64,000 nt of DNA from Taeniopygia guttata. Taxonomy: Eukaryota; Chordata; Aves; Passeriformes; Estrildidae. The stretch is from assembly GCF_048771995.1 (NCBI RefSeq), contig NC_133063.1, forward strand, positions 71,784,014 through 71,848,013, written 5' to 3'. Both the position numbers and the translations under genes were made by a program. This document shows positions 1 through 11,656 of this stretch, piece after piece; the stretch's first letter is position 1; each line of letters opens with the position of its first letter. The notes under the pieces are model-generated. The model was not told the origin of the DNA. It was given only the letters and a program-made list of their open reading frames with translations, and did not search any database.

Positions 1-596
1 GGCAGTTTTTTGTGAACTTCTCCAATGTTGGTCCCTTTCACAAAGTGCAGTTCTACAGGAGCAGGTTCCTCCAGCATGTGTTCCCTGGAGTAACCTGTTC
101 CTGTAGGACTGCCCAGGGCAAGTCCTGTCAGCAAATCTACTCTGGAATGGGCTCCTTTCTGCCCAGGGTCACAGCTCCTGCCAGGAGCCTATTCCAGCAT
201 GTACTTCTTATGGTATCACAGCCTCTTTTGGGTACATTCACCTGCTTCCCCCTGATCCTCCAGCAGGACAGCTTAATTCATCATGGTCTTTGCATTGCGC
301 TGTTTTGGCACCTGTAGCATCTCCTCCTCTTCCTTCTGTTTAGTGTCTGCATAGCTGTTTCTGTCATATATTTTCACTCATGTCATCTCTGACCTCAATT
401 ACTTTCTCATAACATTTTTTTCTCCCATATAAATTATGCCAGAAATGTTACTACCACCATCAGAGATGGGTCCTTCATGGAGATGGCTAGTCTTAGCTTT
501 TATGAGCACATGGAAAGTTTCTGGATCTTTTAACAGAAGCCATCTCTGTCATCCTTGCCCTCCACTATCAAAACCTTGCCATGCAAACCCAAAACA
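1..596 (-). mobile_element. Partial ERV LTR (ERVK-like), minus strand, cut by window start
   Basis: On the minus strand this reads as the 5' part of an avian retroviral LTR. It starts TGTTTTGGGTTTGCATGGCA at 596 and runs through U3 into degenerate GC-rich units of the type 'ctggagcaggctcctggcaggacctgtgacc'-like wording, one unit about every 60 bp. The same family lies on the plus strand at 49368-51026. Shared landmarks are the 'ggtttt.gtagcggg...atggcttctgt' start and the 'gaaggaggggaggaggtgctccagg'-type block (here around 315-345). The TATA region is near 428-437. The 3' half of the LTR, with polyA signal and CA end, lies outside the window, so a solo LTR cannot be told from a provirus end. 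Small ORFs across it (12-317, 436-624) are on the opposite strand and have no meaning. The family name is from memory. Confidence 0.7.
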
Positions 597-1324
597 GTTT
601 TTATTATCTTCAGCAATTTATTAATAAAAAATACAGCTCCAGTTCTCTGATCTTATATGATCAGAGATCATATATGATATGAACTTTTTTGAAAAAGTAT
701 AATTTTATTTTCATATTCTGAAATAACCATTGATGTGACAAGACAGTTCATGACAATTATTATCTTCCACACCTATTTTAGTGTAGAGCCTTTAAATTCA
801 GAAGATGGTATGATAACAGCAAATAGTGGGCATGGCTAGAAAAGCAAAATAACACCATCACCTTGCTAACACATGAAAATAATGCACAAGGGAATAAAAC
901 AAAGTCTGTTTATCATAGTCAGCTCAAATAATACTCAAGGTTTCTTCCTTGGTCTTTTGATAAACCAGTTTAAAGTCTAAAACCTATCCCATAATTTATT
1001 ACTAAATATCTACAAGCTTCCAAAACAAAAGGCCATTTATCGTAGAGATAAATGGAAAGGCAGGGTCAATTATATATCATAATTTTATTTCCACATAAGC
1101 TGGAAACCTCCAGGAGTTGCTGCTGAAAGCTACTGCAGTTTTTTACACAAAACCCAGCCTTTCCATAAATGTTTTGTGAATATTTTATGGCCCATTTATG
1201 ACTGATGCAAAAAATGCATAACACCTAAAGGGTTATAATCCATTTTAATCTCTCTCCAAACACTTCTCAAGCCCCTGAACCTCAAGACTGGGAGAAAGGT
1301 GTCCCTTTTTTTAAGAGAAAATTA
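597..1324. other. Unique AT-rich sequence, no gene seen
   Basis: No recognisable repeat or exon. Two short perfect hairpins are visible: 654-662 with 666-674 (9-bp arms, loop AGA) and 1033-1041 with 1047-1055 (9-bp arms, 5-nt loop). Such arms are not unusual in AT-rich DNA. Confidence 0.5.
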
Positions 1325-2430
1325 GGTTTGAGACTATCTGAGGAAACTGAACATATATGAGTCCATGGGACCTGAGAAGATGCATCCCAGAGTTCTGAGT
1401 GAACTCTGTGGTGCAGTTAATCAAGCCACTCTCCACAATGCTTGAAAAGTCATGCCACTACACATGGTGACTAAAAAAGGGAAATGTTGCTCCCATTTTT
1501 AAAAAGGGTAAAAACAAAGATGATGGGGATTACCAACTGGTCACCCTCTCCTCTCCTCTCCTCTGTCCTCTCAATAAGATCATGATAAATATCTTTCTGG
1601 AAGACATGTCAAGGCATACAGCTGGGAAGGGACATGATTAGAAATATCCCTTAGATTAGATTAGAAATCCCAAGATTAGAAACATGATGCCCTTCAAATA
1701 ATGGCAAATTATTCCTGACTAGGCTGGAGACCTCCTGCAACGGAGTGGCTGTATTGGTAGATTTAAAAAAAAGGCAATTAATGCCATGTGTCTTGACTTC
1801 TGCAAGGCCTTTGACACAGTCCCACGCAACATGCTTGTCATTAAATTATTGAGATAAGTGCTCAGTGGACAGACTATTTGATGCATAAGGAATAATTCCC
1901 ATATGCAAAGAGCTGTAGTCAATGGCTGAATGTCCAAAGGAAGATCAGTGACACATGGAATTTCTCAGGGGTCAGTATAGGGCTATTCAAAGTCTTTGTT
2001 GATGACACAGACAAAGGGATTGACTCAACAATTTTTCAGGTGATACCAAGCTGACCAGTGCTTCTGATAGACACGGTGGAAGAGATGACATGCAAAAGAA
2101 CCTTGGCAGTCTTGAGGACTGGTCCCATAAGGCAATAAGACAAAGGACTGGAACATTTCTCCTTATGAGGAAAACTGGAAAGATTTCAGGTTGCCTCCCC
2201 CGAGGAAAAGAAGGCTCCAAGGAATCCTTATTATGACCTTTCAATGTTATAAAAGAGACTTATAAGAAAGACAGAGAAGGACTTTTTAAGATAGCCTGTA
2301 GTAACACAAGGGGGAATGGCTTTAAACTGAAAGGTTTATAGGAAGAATTTTTTAGGTTATAGGGAAGATTTTTTTTAGAGCTTTGTTAGACACTGGGACA
2401 GTTTGCCTAGAGAAACTGTGGATAAAATTC
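1325..2430 (+). mobile_element. CR1 LINE fragment with reverse-transcriptase remnant
   Basis: A 5'-truncated, decayed CR1 copy. It begins within ORF2 ('gtccatgggacctgagaagatgcat') and passes through the conserved 'aaagggaaatgttgctcccattttt' and 'ggaagacatgtcaaggcat' segments. The RT signature DFCKAFDTVPRNMLV is readable at 1795-1839, and a stop follows at 1855-1857. The part equivalent to the catalytic FADD box (about 2031-2055) is frameshifted. The copy ends near 2430 in the 'cactgggacagtttgcctagagaaactgtgga' section without the octamer tail, so its 3' end is missing too. In CR1 the encoded enzyme copies the element's own RNA into DNA. This copy is dead: stops, frameshifts and internal deletions. 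Confidence 0.9.
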
Positions 2431-4018
2431 ACTTTTAACTTTATTATGTCTTATAAAATGAAATCTTCACTTTAGCAATATTTCAAGGACTATTACCTAT
2501 ATAATAATGGCAGGGTTAAATTTTACTTACTTATTTGCTTCTTTTGGTCAAGATTTTCTGTGCTGATCCTCTTTAGCAGTAGATGTGGGCAGAGATACTT
2601 GAACATTGTACACAAAATCTGTACAACACATACATTAGAATAATAGCGAACAATGTAACCTAAAATCAAACATTTCCTACCAGGAGCTGTATCGAAATAT
2701 TGGCTGAAATTCAAGACCAGTAAGTCTTCACCATTATTCTATGAAGTTTCATATGACACACTACCATTTCTGAGGCATCTGAGAAAAGATAGTTAAGTCT
2801 GTCAATGTTTTAAATTTTGTAACTAATACTTTATATGGCTTTAATGTAAACCTGCACCACTTCATTATAGATGCTTTTGTTTACACCTTACTGGGGGCCA
2901 CTTGTTTAACATGGGCTATAAAATAATCAACATCCATCTTGTTTTCTCCAATCTCTAGATCTCCATAAGACATGCTGTCTAACACAAGCCATGTATTGCA
3001 GAATACTTTGATAAATCTTATTTAATGTGAAATATATTGCGTCCATATTTCCTGATCCTGCAGCATGTTTTCCCCTGTATAGTAATGGCTATATATTGTT
3101 GCTATGGAGTATGGCCATTTATTAAGGAGCAGTTGTGTTGGCTGATCTAACTCTCTGTGTATATTACCTAGCCAGTACAATATAGCATCCACAGTACAAG
3201 TATCTAACTGTCAACTGTTGTTCATGGAGGATATCTTTTTTTGGGCATGTTAAAGATAAATTGCCTAATCAAAAGACAGTCTGCCAAAGAGACACCTTAA
3301 ACAGCCAGATTTATCACTGTAAGGTGATTTAGAGGGAAAATAACAAGAGAGACACAGCATCAGGAAAATTTTACATTCTAAATAGGCAACCCTACTTCTG
3401 TCCCTAGTGAGCATCAGCATAACAGGTTATCACACAGGAGTATATGAAGTCATGGCTTTTGCATCTTTTCTACTGGATTTTGGGTTTTTTTTGGTGTAAG
3501 GATCCAGAATATCTTGGTGACATTAAAATTTTAAGCGTAAAAAAATATTGACCTCATGGTCTTTTAGTAAGATATGCCCTCAATCACTGGGGCATTTTTG
3601 AATGTCCTTGTCATCTTTATAAAGCAGATAGGTGTATTTTATTTTGTGTTTTGTTCTGCTGTAGTAAATTGCTGATGATTGATTGGAAAAAACAGCCATG
3701 GAAAACTTGAGCCACTAAAACTACTGACTGACAAGGAACGGGGCCTCCTTGACCATTGTTCCCACATGTCACCTCCCTGCCTTTTAAATAGCTGTATACT
3801 TAAATATTATTTTCACCAGTCAAGTGCCATCTCATTTGGAAAAGGATACCCTGCCAGGTATAGTAATTGTGATTTTGGAAGTCCTTAAAAAATATGCTCC
3901 TTATTGGTGATGCTGCATTTTCTGATAAAATTCTGTACTATTGCAAGTTTAGAATTTTCTTCACAGTGTTCAAAAGCAATTTTTAAAAATAGCTTTCATA
4001 CTCAGTACATCAAAGTTT
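2431..4018. other. Unique AT-rich sequence, no feature seen
   Basis: No transposon signature, splice-framed ORF or structured repeat recognised. ORFs of 60-70 codons here (2523-2714 minus, 3679-3888 plus) are at chance level for this length and lack familiar motifs. Confidence 0.4.
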
Positions 4019-4350
4019 GATAGACATGGGGGAAGAGATGAGATGCAGAGAGACCTTGACAGTCTTGAGGAATGGTCCCATAAAACCTCATCAAGTGTAA
4101 CAAGGCCAAGTGCAAGGTCCTCCACTTGATGAGTCAGAGCAAACCCCAACATCAATACAGGCTGGAGGATGAAGGAATTGAGAGCAGAGAAGGACTTGAG
4201 TGTATTGACAAATGAAAAACCACTTCATTGAATTCAAGATCGGGCTTGAGCATCCTGATATGGTGAATGATGTCCATGTCTACAGCAACAGGGAGATGAC
4301 TAGGCAATCTTCTAAGGTCTCTTTTAATCCAACCTGTTCTATGATTCTAC
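4019..4350 (+). mobile_element. CR1 LINE fragment, 3' end, internally deleted
   Basis: It starts 'gatagacatgggggaagagatgagatgcagagagacc', nearly the same wording as 2066 onward in the upstream CR1, so the two copies belong to related subfamilies. It continues through 'caagtgcaaggtcctccacttg' and 'ggaattgagagcagagaaggactt', then jumps to the 3' terminal 'aaggtctcttttaatccaacctgttctatgattct'. Several hundred bases of the consensus between these parts are absent. The tail ends at about 4350. The 72-codon ORF at 4212-4430 straddles the end and is not a gene. Confidence 0.85.
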
Positions 4351-5768
4351 AATCTCCTGAGTCTGTAATTATACCTACAAGTACAAAACAAGGTGTGTAT
4401 AGCTGCACAATGTCTTTTGAATACCTGTGATTTATGGAAATAGTGGAATTGCTTTATCCTTGTTAGAAGATCAGAGGACAGGTGAAAACCTATTATTTGA
4501 CTAGAAGTGGGGAAACAACATATTTCTTTCAATATTCAGAAATAACTCTATTTTTCAAGAGTTCCCAGAGCGTTCTGAAAGACTAGAAGAGCTGCAGTTT
4601 TCTTCAACAATGGAAAAGGTAGTTACACCTTAATAAAAGCATTAGCCACAAGAGAATCCCCAGTTCCTTGTTTCCCCTGATCCAGATACTTCCAAACGGA
4701 TGTAACACAATATACCAAAACCAGTGCCAACAATATGTGCTTTTTGTTCAGGAAAAAAAATCTGAGTTCAAAGAAAGTAATCATGCAAAGTTAGTATGAT
4801 GGAACTAGTGATGGCAAAAGATAATGGATGCAATCCTATAAAAATTTAATACTGACCTGTGAAAATGATATTCTCCTAAAATTGCCAGGATATTTGATGC
4901 AATATAAGCTATATTTTTTATTTTTCTTTTATTTTCTTTTTGTTTTGTTTTATTTTGTTTTGCTTTGTTTTCCAGCAGAGATCTTTGGAAGATTAGTTTT
5001 TGAGGATTCACTTTACATTTTTTAATAATCAGCCTATAATACACATACATAAAAGAACAAAATATTAATAAATTAATTTTGCAATTGAGTCAGGCCAATG
5101 AAAATCTATGTCTTTGCAGGTCCTTGTTTTCTCAGAGTCTGGGATATGCATATTTTCTGATGATGTTTTTTCAGTTGTAATTTAGGAAATGTCCTGAAGT
5201 TTCCAGGTAAATTTTTCCTGATCAACATTTCCAAAAACAGTAGGGAAGTCAGGGTTTCTGGAAAGAAGCATAAATCAATATTTTGTAGAAATTCATGTAT
5301 GTCTTTACTGCACACAAAATTATTTTAGCCAGACTGTAGCTCTTCCTATTTCTTTATCCGTTCTGTATATTTTATACTTCCATTCATTAAGATAAATGTA
5401 TGCAGGAACACAAAACCAAGAGTTTATTTAGTTTCCTTTTCATGGAAGGGATTCATTTAAAAAAAACAGTAATTCTGTAGTTCAACGGGGGGTGTTCTGT
5501 GTGCTTTGATCAACTCTGTGTCCTCTTCTATCACAACCAAAGATAATTTAAAATATTTTTCTAGCTATGTTTCTGAGGAAAGCCTGAACATCACACAGTA
5601 CTTTTTCTAAGATTAAAAAAAAAAAAAATGCAACTACATAGATAATTCAATTTCCAGTTAATGGGGAGTAAGCCTTTTGAAAATTATGTCACCAGAATAA
5701 TAAAAACTAAAAAATGAGAAAAGAATATACCAAAGACAAAAACCCATGATTTCAGAACTTTGGATTTG
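4351..5768. other. Unique AT-rich sequence with T-rich and A-rich tracts
   Basis: Contains a TTTTATTTTGTTTT-type low-complexity stretch at about 4915-4972 and an A14 run at 5615-5628. Nothing coding is recognised. The opposed ORFs at 4805-5050 and 4828-5025 come from the low-complexity tract. Confidence 0.4.
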
Positions 5769-5950
5769 GAACAGGACAGAGGTGGAGTCAGTTGTGAAGG
5801 TGTTCAAGAAATGAACAGACATGACACTTAATGCTAGGGTCTAAGTGACATGATGATGATTCATCAAAGGTTGAACTCAATGATCTCAGAACCTTTTTCT
5901 AACCCAAAAAAATTTATTATTCTGTGGTTCTATGATTTTCTGATTCTACT
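5769..5950 (+). mobile_element. CR1 LINE 3' end, strongly 5'-truncated
   Basis: Only the last ~180 bp of CR1 remain. Landmarks are 'ggtgttcaagaaatgaacagacatgacactta', 'gttgaactcaatgatctcag' and the octamer tail 'ttctgtggttctatgattttctgattct'. It matches the 3' part of the CR1 ending at about 31100. The ~290 bp after it are also shared with the sequence after that copy (see the next entry). Confidence 0.85.
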
Positions 5951-6243
5951 ATAGTAAAACAGGCCAAGCTTCTCTGTGAAACTTATGAAAGACTGCAATC
6001 TAGTGATCTGTTCCTGCTAGAATGAAAGAATTCATAATTCTGAGCTAATTGAGAAAAATCATAGTGGCTAAATATTAATTTCATGTAAGTATAAATAAGT
6101 TAATGTGAATCTGAGCCTGAAAGCTGTTGTATACTCAGGAATCCTCTTTCACTAATACTTTTGTTGCTAGTGTATTTCTCAAAATTCCAAGGAACACGTC
6201 TTATGCCTTTTTATGCTTATTTTCTAAAAGAACAAAATAAGTT
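5951..6243 (+). repeat. Non-CR1 segment shared with 31101-31400
   Basis: Read side by side, this segment and 31101-31400 keep the same order of words: 'ttctctgtgaa-cttatg', 'tgcaatctag', 'gtggcta--tatta', 'tgtaagta-aa', 'ttagtg--tttctca-aattccaaggaa', 'ttatgc-tttt' and 'aaaataagtt'. Similarity stops at about 6243 and 31400. It is not part of any CR1 3' end I know. It may be a 3' transduction, an old segmental duplication or an unrecognised repeat family. Both copies are on the same strand. Confidence 0.7.
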
Positions 6244-6248
6244 TCCTA

Positions 6249-6283
6249 CCTTAATGATTCTGTGATTCTGATTCTAGTGATTT
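6249..6283 (+). mobile_element. CR1-like terminal tail only (~35 bp)
   Basis: 'cctaccttaatgattctg' followed by 'tgattctgattct' has the form of the extreme 3' end of CR1, with no CR1 body upstream. It sits 6 bp after the end of the duplicated segment. It could be an extreme 5'-truncation, or the tail through which a CR1 plus flank transcript was inserted. It is short, so the assignment is tentative. Confidence 0.45.
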
Positions 6284-9200
6284 TGTGTTCTCCTTTAGAA
6301 GAATTTAGCAATAGAAGAAATTCATGTGTTTTTTAGGAGGGAGAATAAGGTTTAAATTATATTATTGGAATAGATCAAAATTAAAATGGTCTACCAATGC
6401 CAAGAAAATATAAAGACAGCTTGAGCTAAGAGGTTTTTTTTTTAAATTATAGCTTTCTTAAAAAATATTTTAGCCTTTTAAATCTCCTAAATTCTAATTT
6501 CTTTTAAAGCCTCTGACCCTTTCCAAGTATAAATTCAATATAACTGTATGTTCAAATTATTGTCTTCCCTTTTTGACTACTTTTCTACTTTCCAGCTCAT
6601 AATTTGCATATTTTCAAGCTTTATATATATATATAAGAAATATTGAAAATAGCGAAAGGAAAAAAATTAAACATTTCTATGGTAAATCTAAAAAACAGAA
6701 TAGCAGATATGAAATGAAATATGAAATGAAAAATTTATTTTATAATGCTTACAATATTATATTGAATATTATATATGATACTTATTTTATAAATTTTATT
6801 TCTTTATATATATTTATATATATTATTTATATTATCAAATCTCTATAAAAAATGATTATAAAAGAAATTGCTTTTTCTAGTAGAAAATTATTCAGAGTTG
6901 CATACACTGCTTCCCAAGGTATATGAAAATCCTCACTGCAGGCTTTTGAAAACTTCCAGGTCTGAGCATGACCATGAACAAAGGCTGCCAAGCTCATTTT
7001 TGGACAGTTGCCTATAGCTAATCCATATTCTTTGCAACACCCTTCCTTCTTTTTTTTTTCTTTCTTTTTTTCCTTTTCCCTTTTCCATTTTCTATAACTT
7101 AGAACAAGGCTGGTAGCATAGATCCTGGCGTGGAGCTTTGGTGGGGTAGTGTTTTCAGTTTGTCTTTCTCTGTTACAGAGGTATTACAATTGACTGCTTA
7201 CCCCACTGCAAGGTATCCCATTTCAGAAGGCCAGTATGGTTTTCTGAGCCCACAAACAAGAATTACCTTACACAACACAGAAGTGACTTTGACCTTGAGC
7301 TGTTCTCAGCAGAAACATATCATGTTGTACTGAGAAAAAAACAAGAAGCTTTTTAACCTACAGACATTTTTTTGTTCACATTAATTGATCCTTCACACAT
7401 GCAAAATGCAAGCAAAAGAAATAAGCAAAACCCTAAATACGATACTTTTTCTTTGATTTTGGGCACTAGTGAATTTTTAATCCTTACTGTTAATGAACAA
7501 ATTAGATAGATAATCAATATTACAAAAAACTAAGTCAATAGTTTATCATCACTAATTAACTTTAAAAGTACAACAAGGCATAGCATTTTTTCAATGCTGT
7601 TCATCAGCATCATTTTACTTTATTCTCCAACTCTGTTTTCTGAAGATATTTTTGATATAGTAACTGCTAATACATGTTCATGACTATTAGAAATTGAAGA
7701 GACAAGATGCTTTCCCATCAGATGGAAATGGACAGAAGGTGCACAGTTTCTTCCTTATAGCTAACTTCTATTCCTCCTGGAGGGAAGTGTCTTGGAGAAA
7801 TGATAGTGAGAGTAAGGTGATGGCCCAGATGGAGAGAATGTTAACAGCAATTTCATTTCCACTCTGCTCTTCTACTACTGCCAGTAGAAGAGCTCCTTGC
7901 CCCACCCAGGGTTTGTTCAGAAAAGTAGTTAAAATTATCTATATTGCATATTGCGCCTTTACTGGTGAGTATGCCTGGAATGCAGAACACCCTTCTTCTC
8001 CAAAATTCTGCTCCCAGATAAAGAGCACGAAGAGACAAACTGACAGGAGCTGAGATTACACTGCTTTTTAACTCCACTGGCTGGAATTCTGAGACCCTGA
8101 CATAACACATATAGGTAAGAATAAGAGGATAATCTCCTCTGTTTCTATTTTATGTTACTCAGTTTGGTACTTGTTGATAACACTCTGACATTATAGAAAA
8201 TAAAGCTTTTAGAAGAATATTGCTGGAAGTGAACACTATTTTTTTATATCACCCAGATTCTGAAGAAACAGACAATGCTGTTTAAAAGAACACTTGCTCG
8301 TTACTCACCCTTAAACTTAAAGAATTTGGTTTAATACTGTAATTTTGGATGTGCAGGAAAAAAACAAAGTAATTTCCTCCTATTTCACTGCAACATAAAA
8401 TTGGAAGACGTGTTATGTGACTTTTCAGAAATTACACTTCCTGTAACTGTTTAAAAAACACAAAATACCTTACTACATGCGTGAATAAGAATGATATCTA
8501 CATACTTTGAAACTTCGCAACTGATTTGTAATTTTCATATCATAAACATTTTAATGCAGAATCTAACACTGATAATTTTAATCTGCACTTCTAATAATGT
8601 TCTTTATGCAAATTTAATTGCTAAAAATCTAGCAAATAAAAAGTATGACCTATTATGTTGTTTTTTTTTTCCAGCCTAGAAATTTCTCTAGTTACCTGGA
8701 AATTTCTCCTTCTTTTTCTAGCACCCAGGAAACAGCTTTTGGAGCTGTTCGTCTGGGTTGTCTTACAAATGCATCTAAAATGTTACATGATAAAAGTAAT
8801 TATTTGACTCTTTTCCACCTAAATAAAGGAGGTTTTTTTTTCATATTAGAATTCAAAGCAGAATTGGATTTCAACAGTCCTATTCAGCAGCATTATATAT
8901 TATGTAAAGGGCCTTCTTCATCAAATACATGCACACATATATAACTATTTATACATATGTATGAGCAAAAGAAGAATTTACAATTCTATAGAAAAGTTTT
9001 GTAAACACTCTACTTAATACATCTGCTTTTCTTTATTTAAATGCTCCTCAACATAACCAAGTAATTTTTTTCTAATCAACAACTGCTTGTGCTGAAAATA
9101 TAACTCAAGATTACTAAAGGATTTGCCCCGATTTGGGAAAACAACTGAGGGAGAATTGTACTTCGATCTGGTGGTTAAATGTTAGCTACTTAACTGAGCT

Positions 9201-10169
9201 GGTCATCAGATCTGTACCAGACATGCAGGTAATCCTATACCCACAAAAATTCTGATTTCTCTGCTCTTTTTTTTTCTTTTTTTTTTTTTTTTCTTTTTTT
9301 CCCTAGGCATGCTTATTAAATTCAGGGTATTCACAGTGTGGAAATACTATGTTGCAAAGTATAATATTGCTAAACTCATTGAAATATTAACTTGCTGAAA
9401 GGAAGTTAGATTGTTCATTGCAATTTAATTTCAAGGGCTGCCTCTTAAGGCAGGATAACAAAAACAAGGGCAAAAACTTAGATAGAAGACAGAAGGAAAC
9501 AAAGATATGGTAAAAACTTGCAGAAGATAACAGAGCTATAGGACATCATCCCAAAATCTGACAACACATAAATTGGCAAGTTTGTTCAGAAGAATTGCTA
9601 TAGATAGCTTTTTTAAATAAATGAGAAAAATTGTGTTCTTCTCAATGGCATGGCACAACAAGTCTAGCAGGGTTTCTTGTGTAAATAAGAGATGCATATA
9701 AGCAAGCTTTACTTTCCTAGAGCTGGTCCTTTAAAAACAACCTGCCACAACATGAAGATTTGAACTGTGAACAGCAGTTAATAACAGGAAGGAAAGAGGT
9801 TTGAAGGGATATACAGTGAGCTAATAGATAATATATATTATATATAGTAATACATACTATACATAATACAATAGATATACAGTTATTCTGATGTATTAGT
9901 TTTCAGTGCAATTAAAGTAGTCCCTATGCTGCTCTGTATATGAAACAAATGCTGCAAGTCAAATTATAGAGTTTGAATCTTCATGAATTGATAAGGCTCC
10001 CTGTGCTTTCTCATGTTGAGTTTCAGATTGCACCCAGATTTAACAACTGCATATACAATTGATTACAATTCTCATTCATTGACCCCATCAGAAACCAGAT
10101 TCTGCCCTCAGATCACCAGATCAGGACCATACTTCTGAAGAAATTTCACCCTCCCCAACTAGTTGATAT

Positions 10170-10189
10170 CCAGAATGAATTCATTCTGG
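10170..10189. repeat. Perfect 20-bp palindrome
   Basis: CCAGAATGAATTCATTCTGG equals its own reverse complement with no spacer. It could be a dimer-type protein site or chance. Nothing around it decides. Confidence 0.8.
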
Positions 10190-10298
10190 GGATTTAAATA
10201 ACAGAAAAAAGAATGGTATTGATTTTTGGGAGACAGGTTTTGGTGCTCTAGATTATGATAACTTGTTTCATTAAAAGAAACTACTCATTGGTCACTGC

Positions 10299-10325
10299 TA
10301 TAATCCTATAACATATAGGATTATA
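10299..10325. repeat. Perfect inverted repeat, 12-bp arms, 3-nt loop
   Basis: TATAATCCTATA at 10299-10310 and TATAGGATTATA at 10314-10325 are exact reverse complements separated by ACA. It lies 110 bp from the 20-bp palindrome. Confidence 0.8.
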
Positions 10326-10980
10326 TCTGTCACTGATAGGTTGCACTTAACAATTCTGAATTCCTTAGGGCCTGGAACAGGAAGATTACAGAAAGGATAC
10401 AAAAGTATGTACCCAGGCCCCACCAAGGTAAAACTAAAAATGTAAAATTGATGAAATGGGATAGTCTAAAGAAAAAAGCAGCACCTCTCCATCCTCCAAA
10501 ACAACACTCAAAATACTTTCAATTTGATAGCTAGTTAGCATGGAAATAAATGACTGCGAAAATTTTTCACCTGAAGTCAGATCAAATTTAAAAGGTGAAC
10601 TTTTCACAGGATATGCTAAAAGAGCAAAGGTAAGCAAACTGTATGAAAAAAATCAAAATAGACAAAGTAAGAATGAAGATGGGAGAAGTGGCATTGGTAC
10701 ACTGAAACCTTAAAGCTTACCATAAGTACAGTAATTTTTAAGTACAGAGCTGATTAAAACTCTACATGGATCTGAAAAAAAAATGGTTTGTGAAAAAAGA
10801 TGGTATGTTAGAAGGTATTGGATTTGAGAATAAAATTACTACATACATCTCCATCCTATGGTTTAAAGAAAGAATTTTCCCATACAGGGCTTTCTTTTTT
10901 AATTCAGAATAGAATGCTTTTAAAGAAATTGTCAGCTTCTTCTGATAAAATAACTGTTATATTGAAATAAGTCTTTCACA

Positions 10981-11022
10981 TTGTTCTTTTCCTTTTGTTC
11001 TTTTCCTTTTGTTCTTTTCCTT
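10981..11022. repeat. 14-bp tandem repeat, three perfect copies
   Basis: The unit TTGTTCTTTTCCTT occurs three times without mismatch. It is a simple minisatellite and likely length-variable. Confidence 0.9.
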
Positions 11023-11632
11023 CTTTTTGAGAGGTTCTTTTTCTGGAAACTGTCAATTACAATTTTTTACATACTTGCCCTACACATTTGTATACAGACA
11101 TAATTATGCATTGAAATGACAATTTTTATTGAATTTTATTTTTTTAAATTTTATGCAATCAATTATTTAATATAGTGCTAATGAAGGCTTCTGGTTTTCT
11201 TTCCTTTCTTCTACAATACATATGCACACATGGGTCTTTAAACAGTATTTGACTACTATGTACTTTTGTAAACATTTAACTGGTAAAGAGTACATTGTTG
11301 TTGTTCACTAGATTTACTTGATTTTTTTCTCATATGATTCCTTATTCCAAAAATTTCTAAAATATAAATGAGCAGAATAATGGCTTGCCTGACAGGATTG
11401 CTGGCGCATAATATTGTTGACCAATAATTGCAAATATGTTTAAAAACCATCATAATTTTCTCTAGATTAGAAAGAATATTGCAAATCCATAGTGTGTCAC
11501 ACCAGATATTACAGTGTAGTTTAATGTCTTATAAGCAAATTAGTTAATACTTTGATCCTCAGTCATTAGGACTAACAAAATCATTAGTAAAGCAATTAAA
11601 AATCTGCATTCATACATCTTCTACCTGTTATC

Positions 11633-11656
11633 TTTTTTTTTTTTTTTTTTTTTTTT
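11633..11656. repeat. Poly-T run (24 T)
   Basis: Uninterrupted T24. No retrotransposon body is recognised on either side, so it is listed as a mononucleotide tract only. Confidence 0.9.

Noticed and set aside
9267..9330. Strong splice-acceptor look-alike (long pyrimidine tract then CCCTAG)
   Set aside because: The following open frame is only about 28 codons, has no matching donor and no conserved protein wording.
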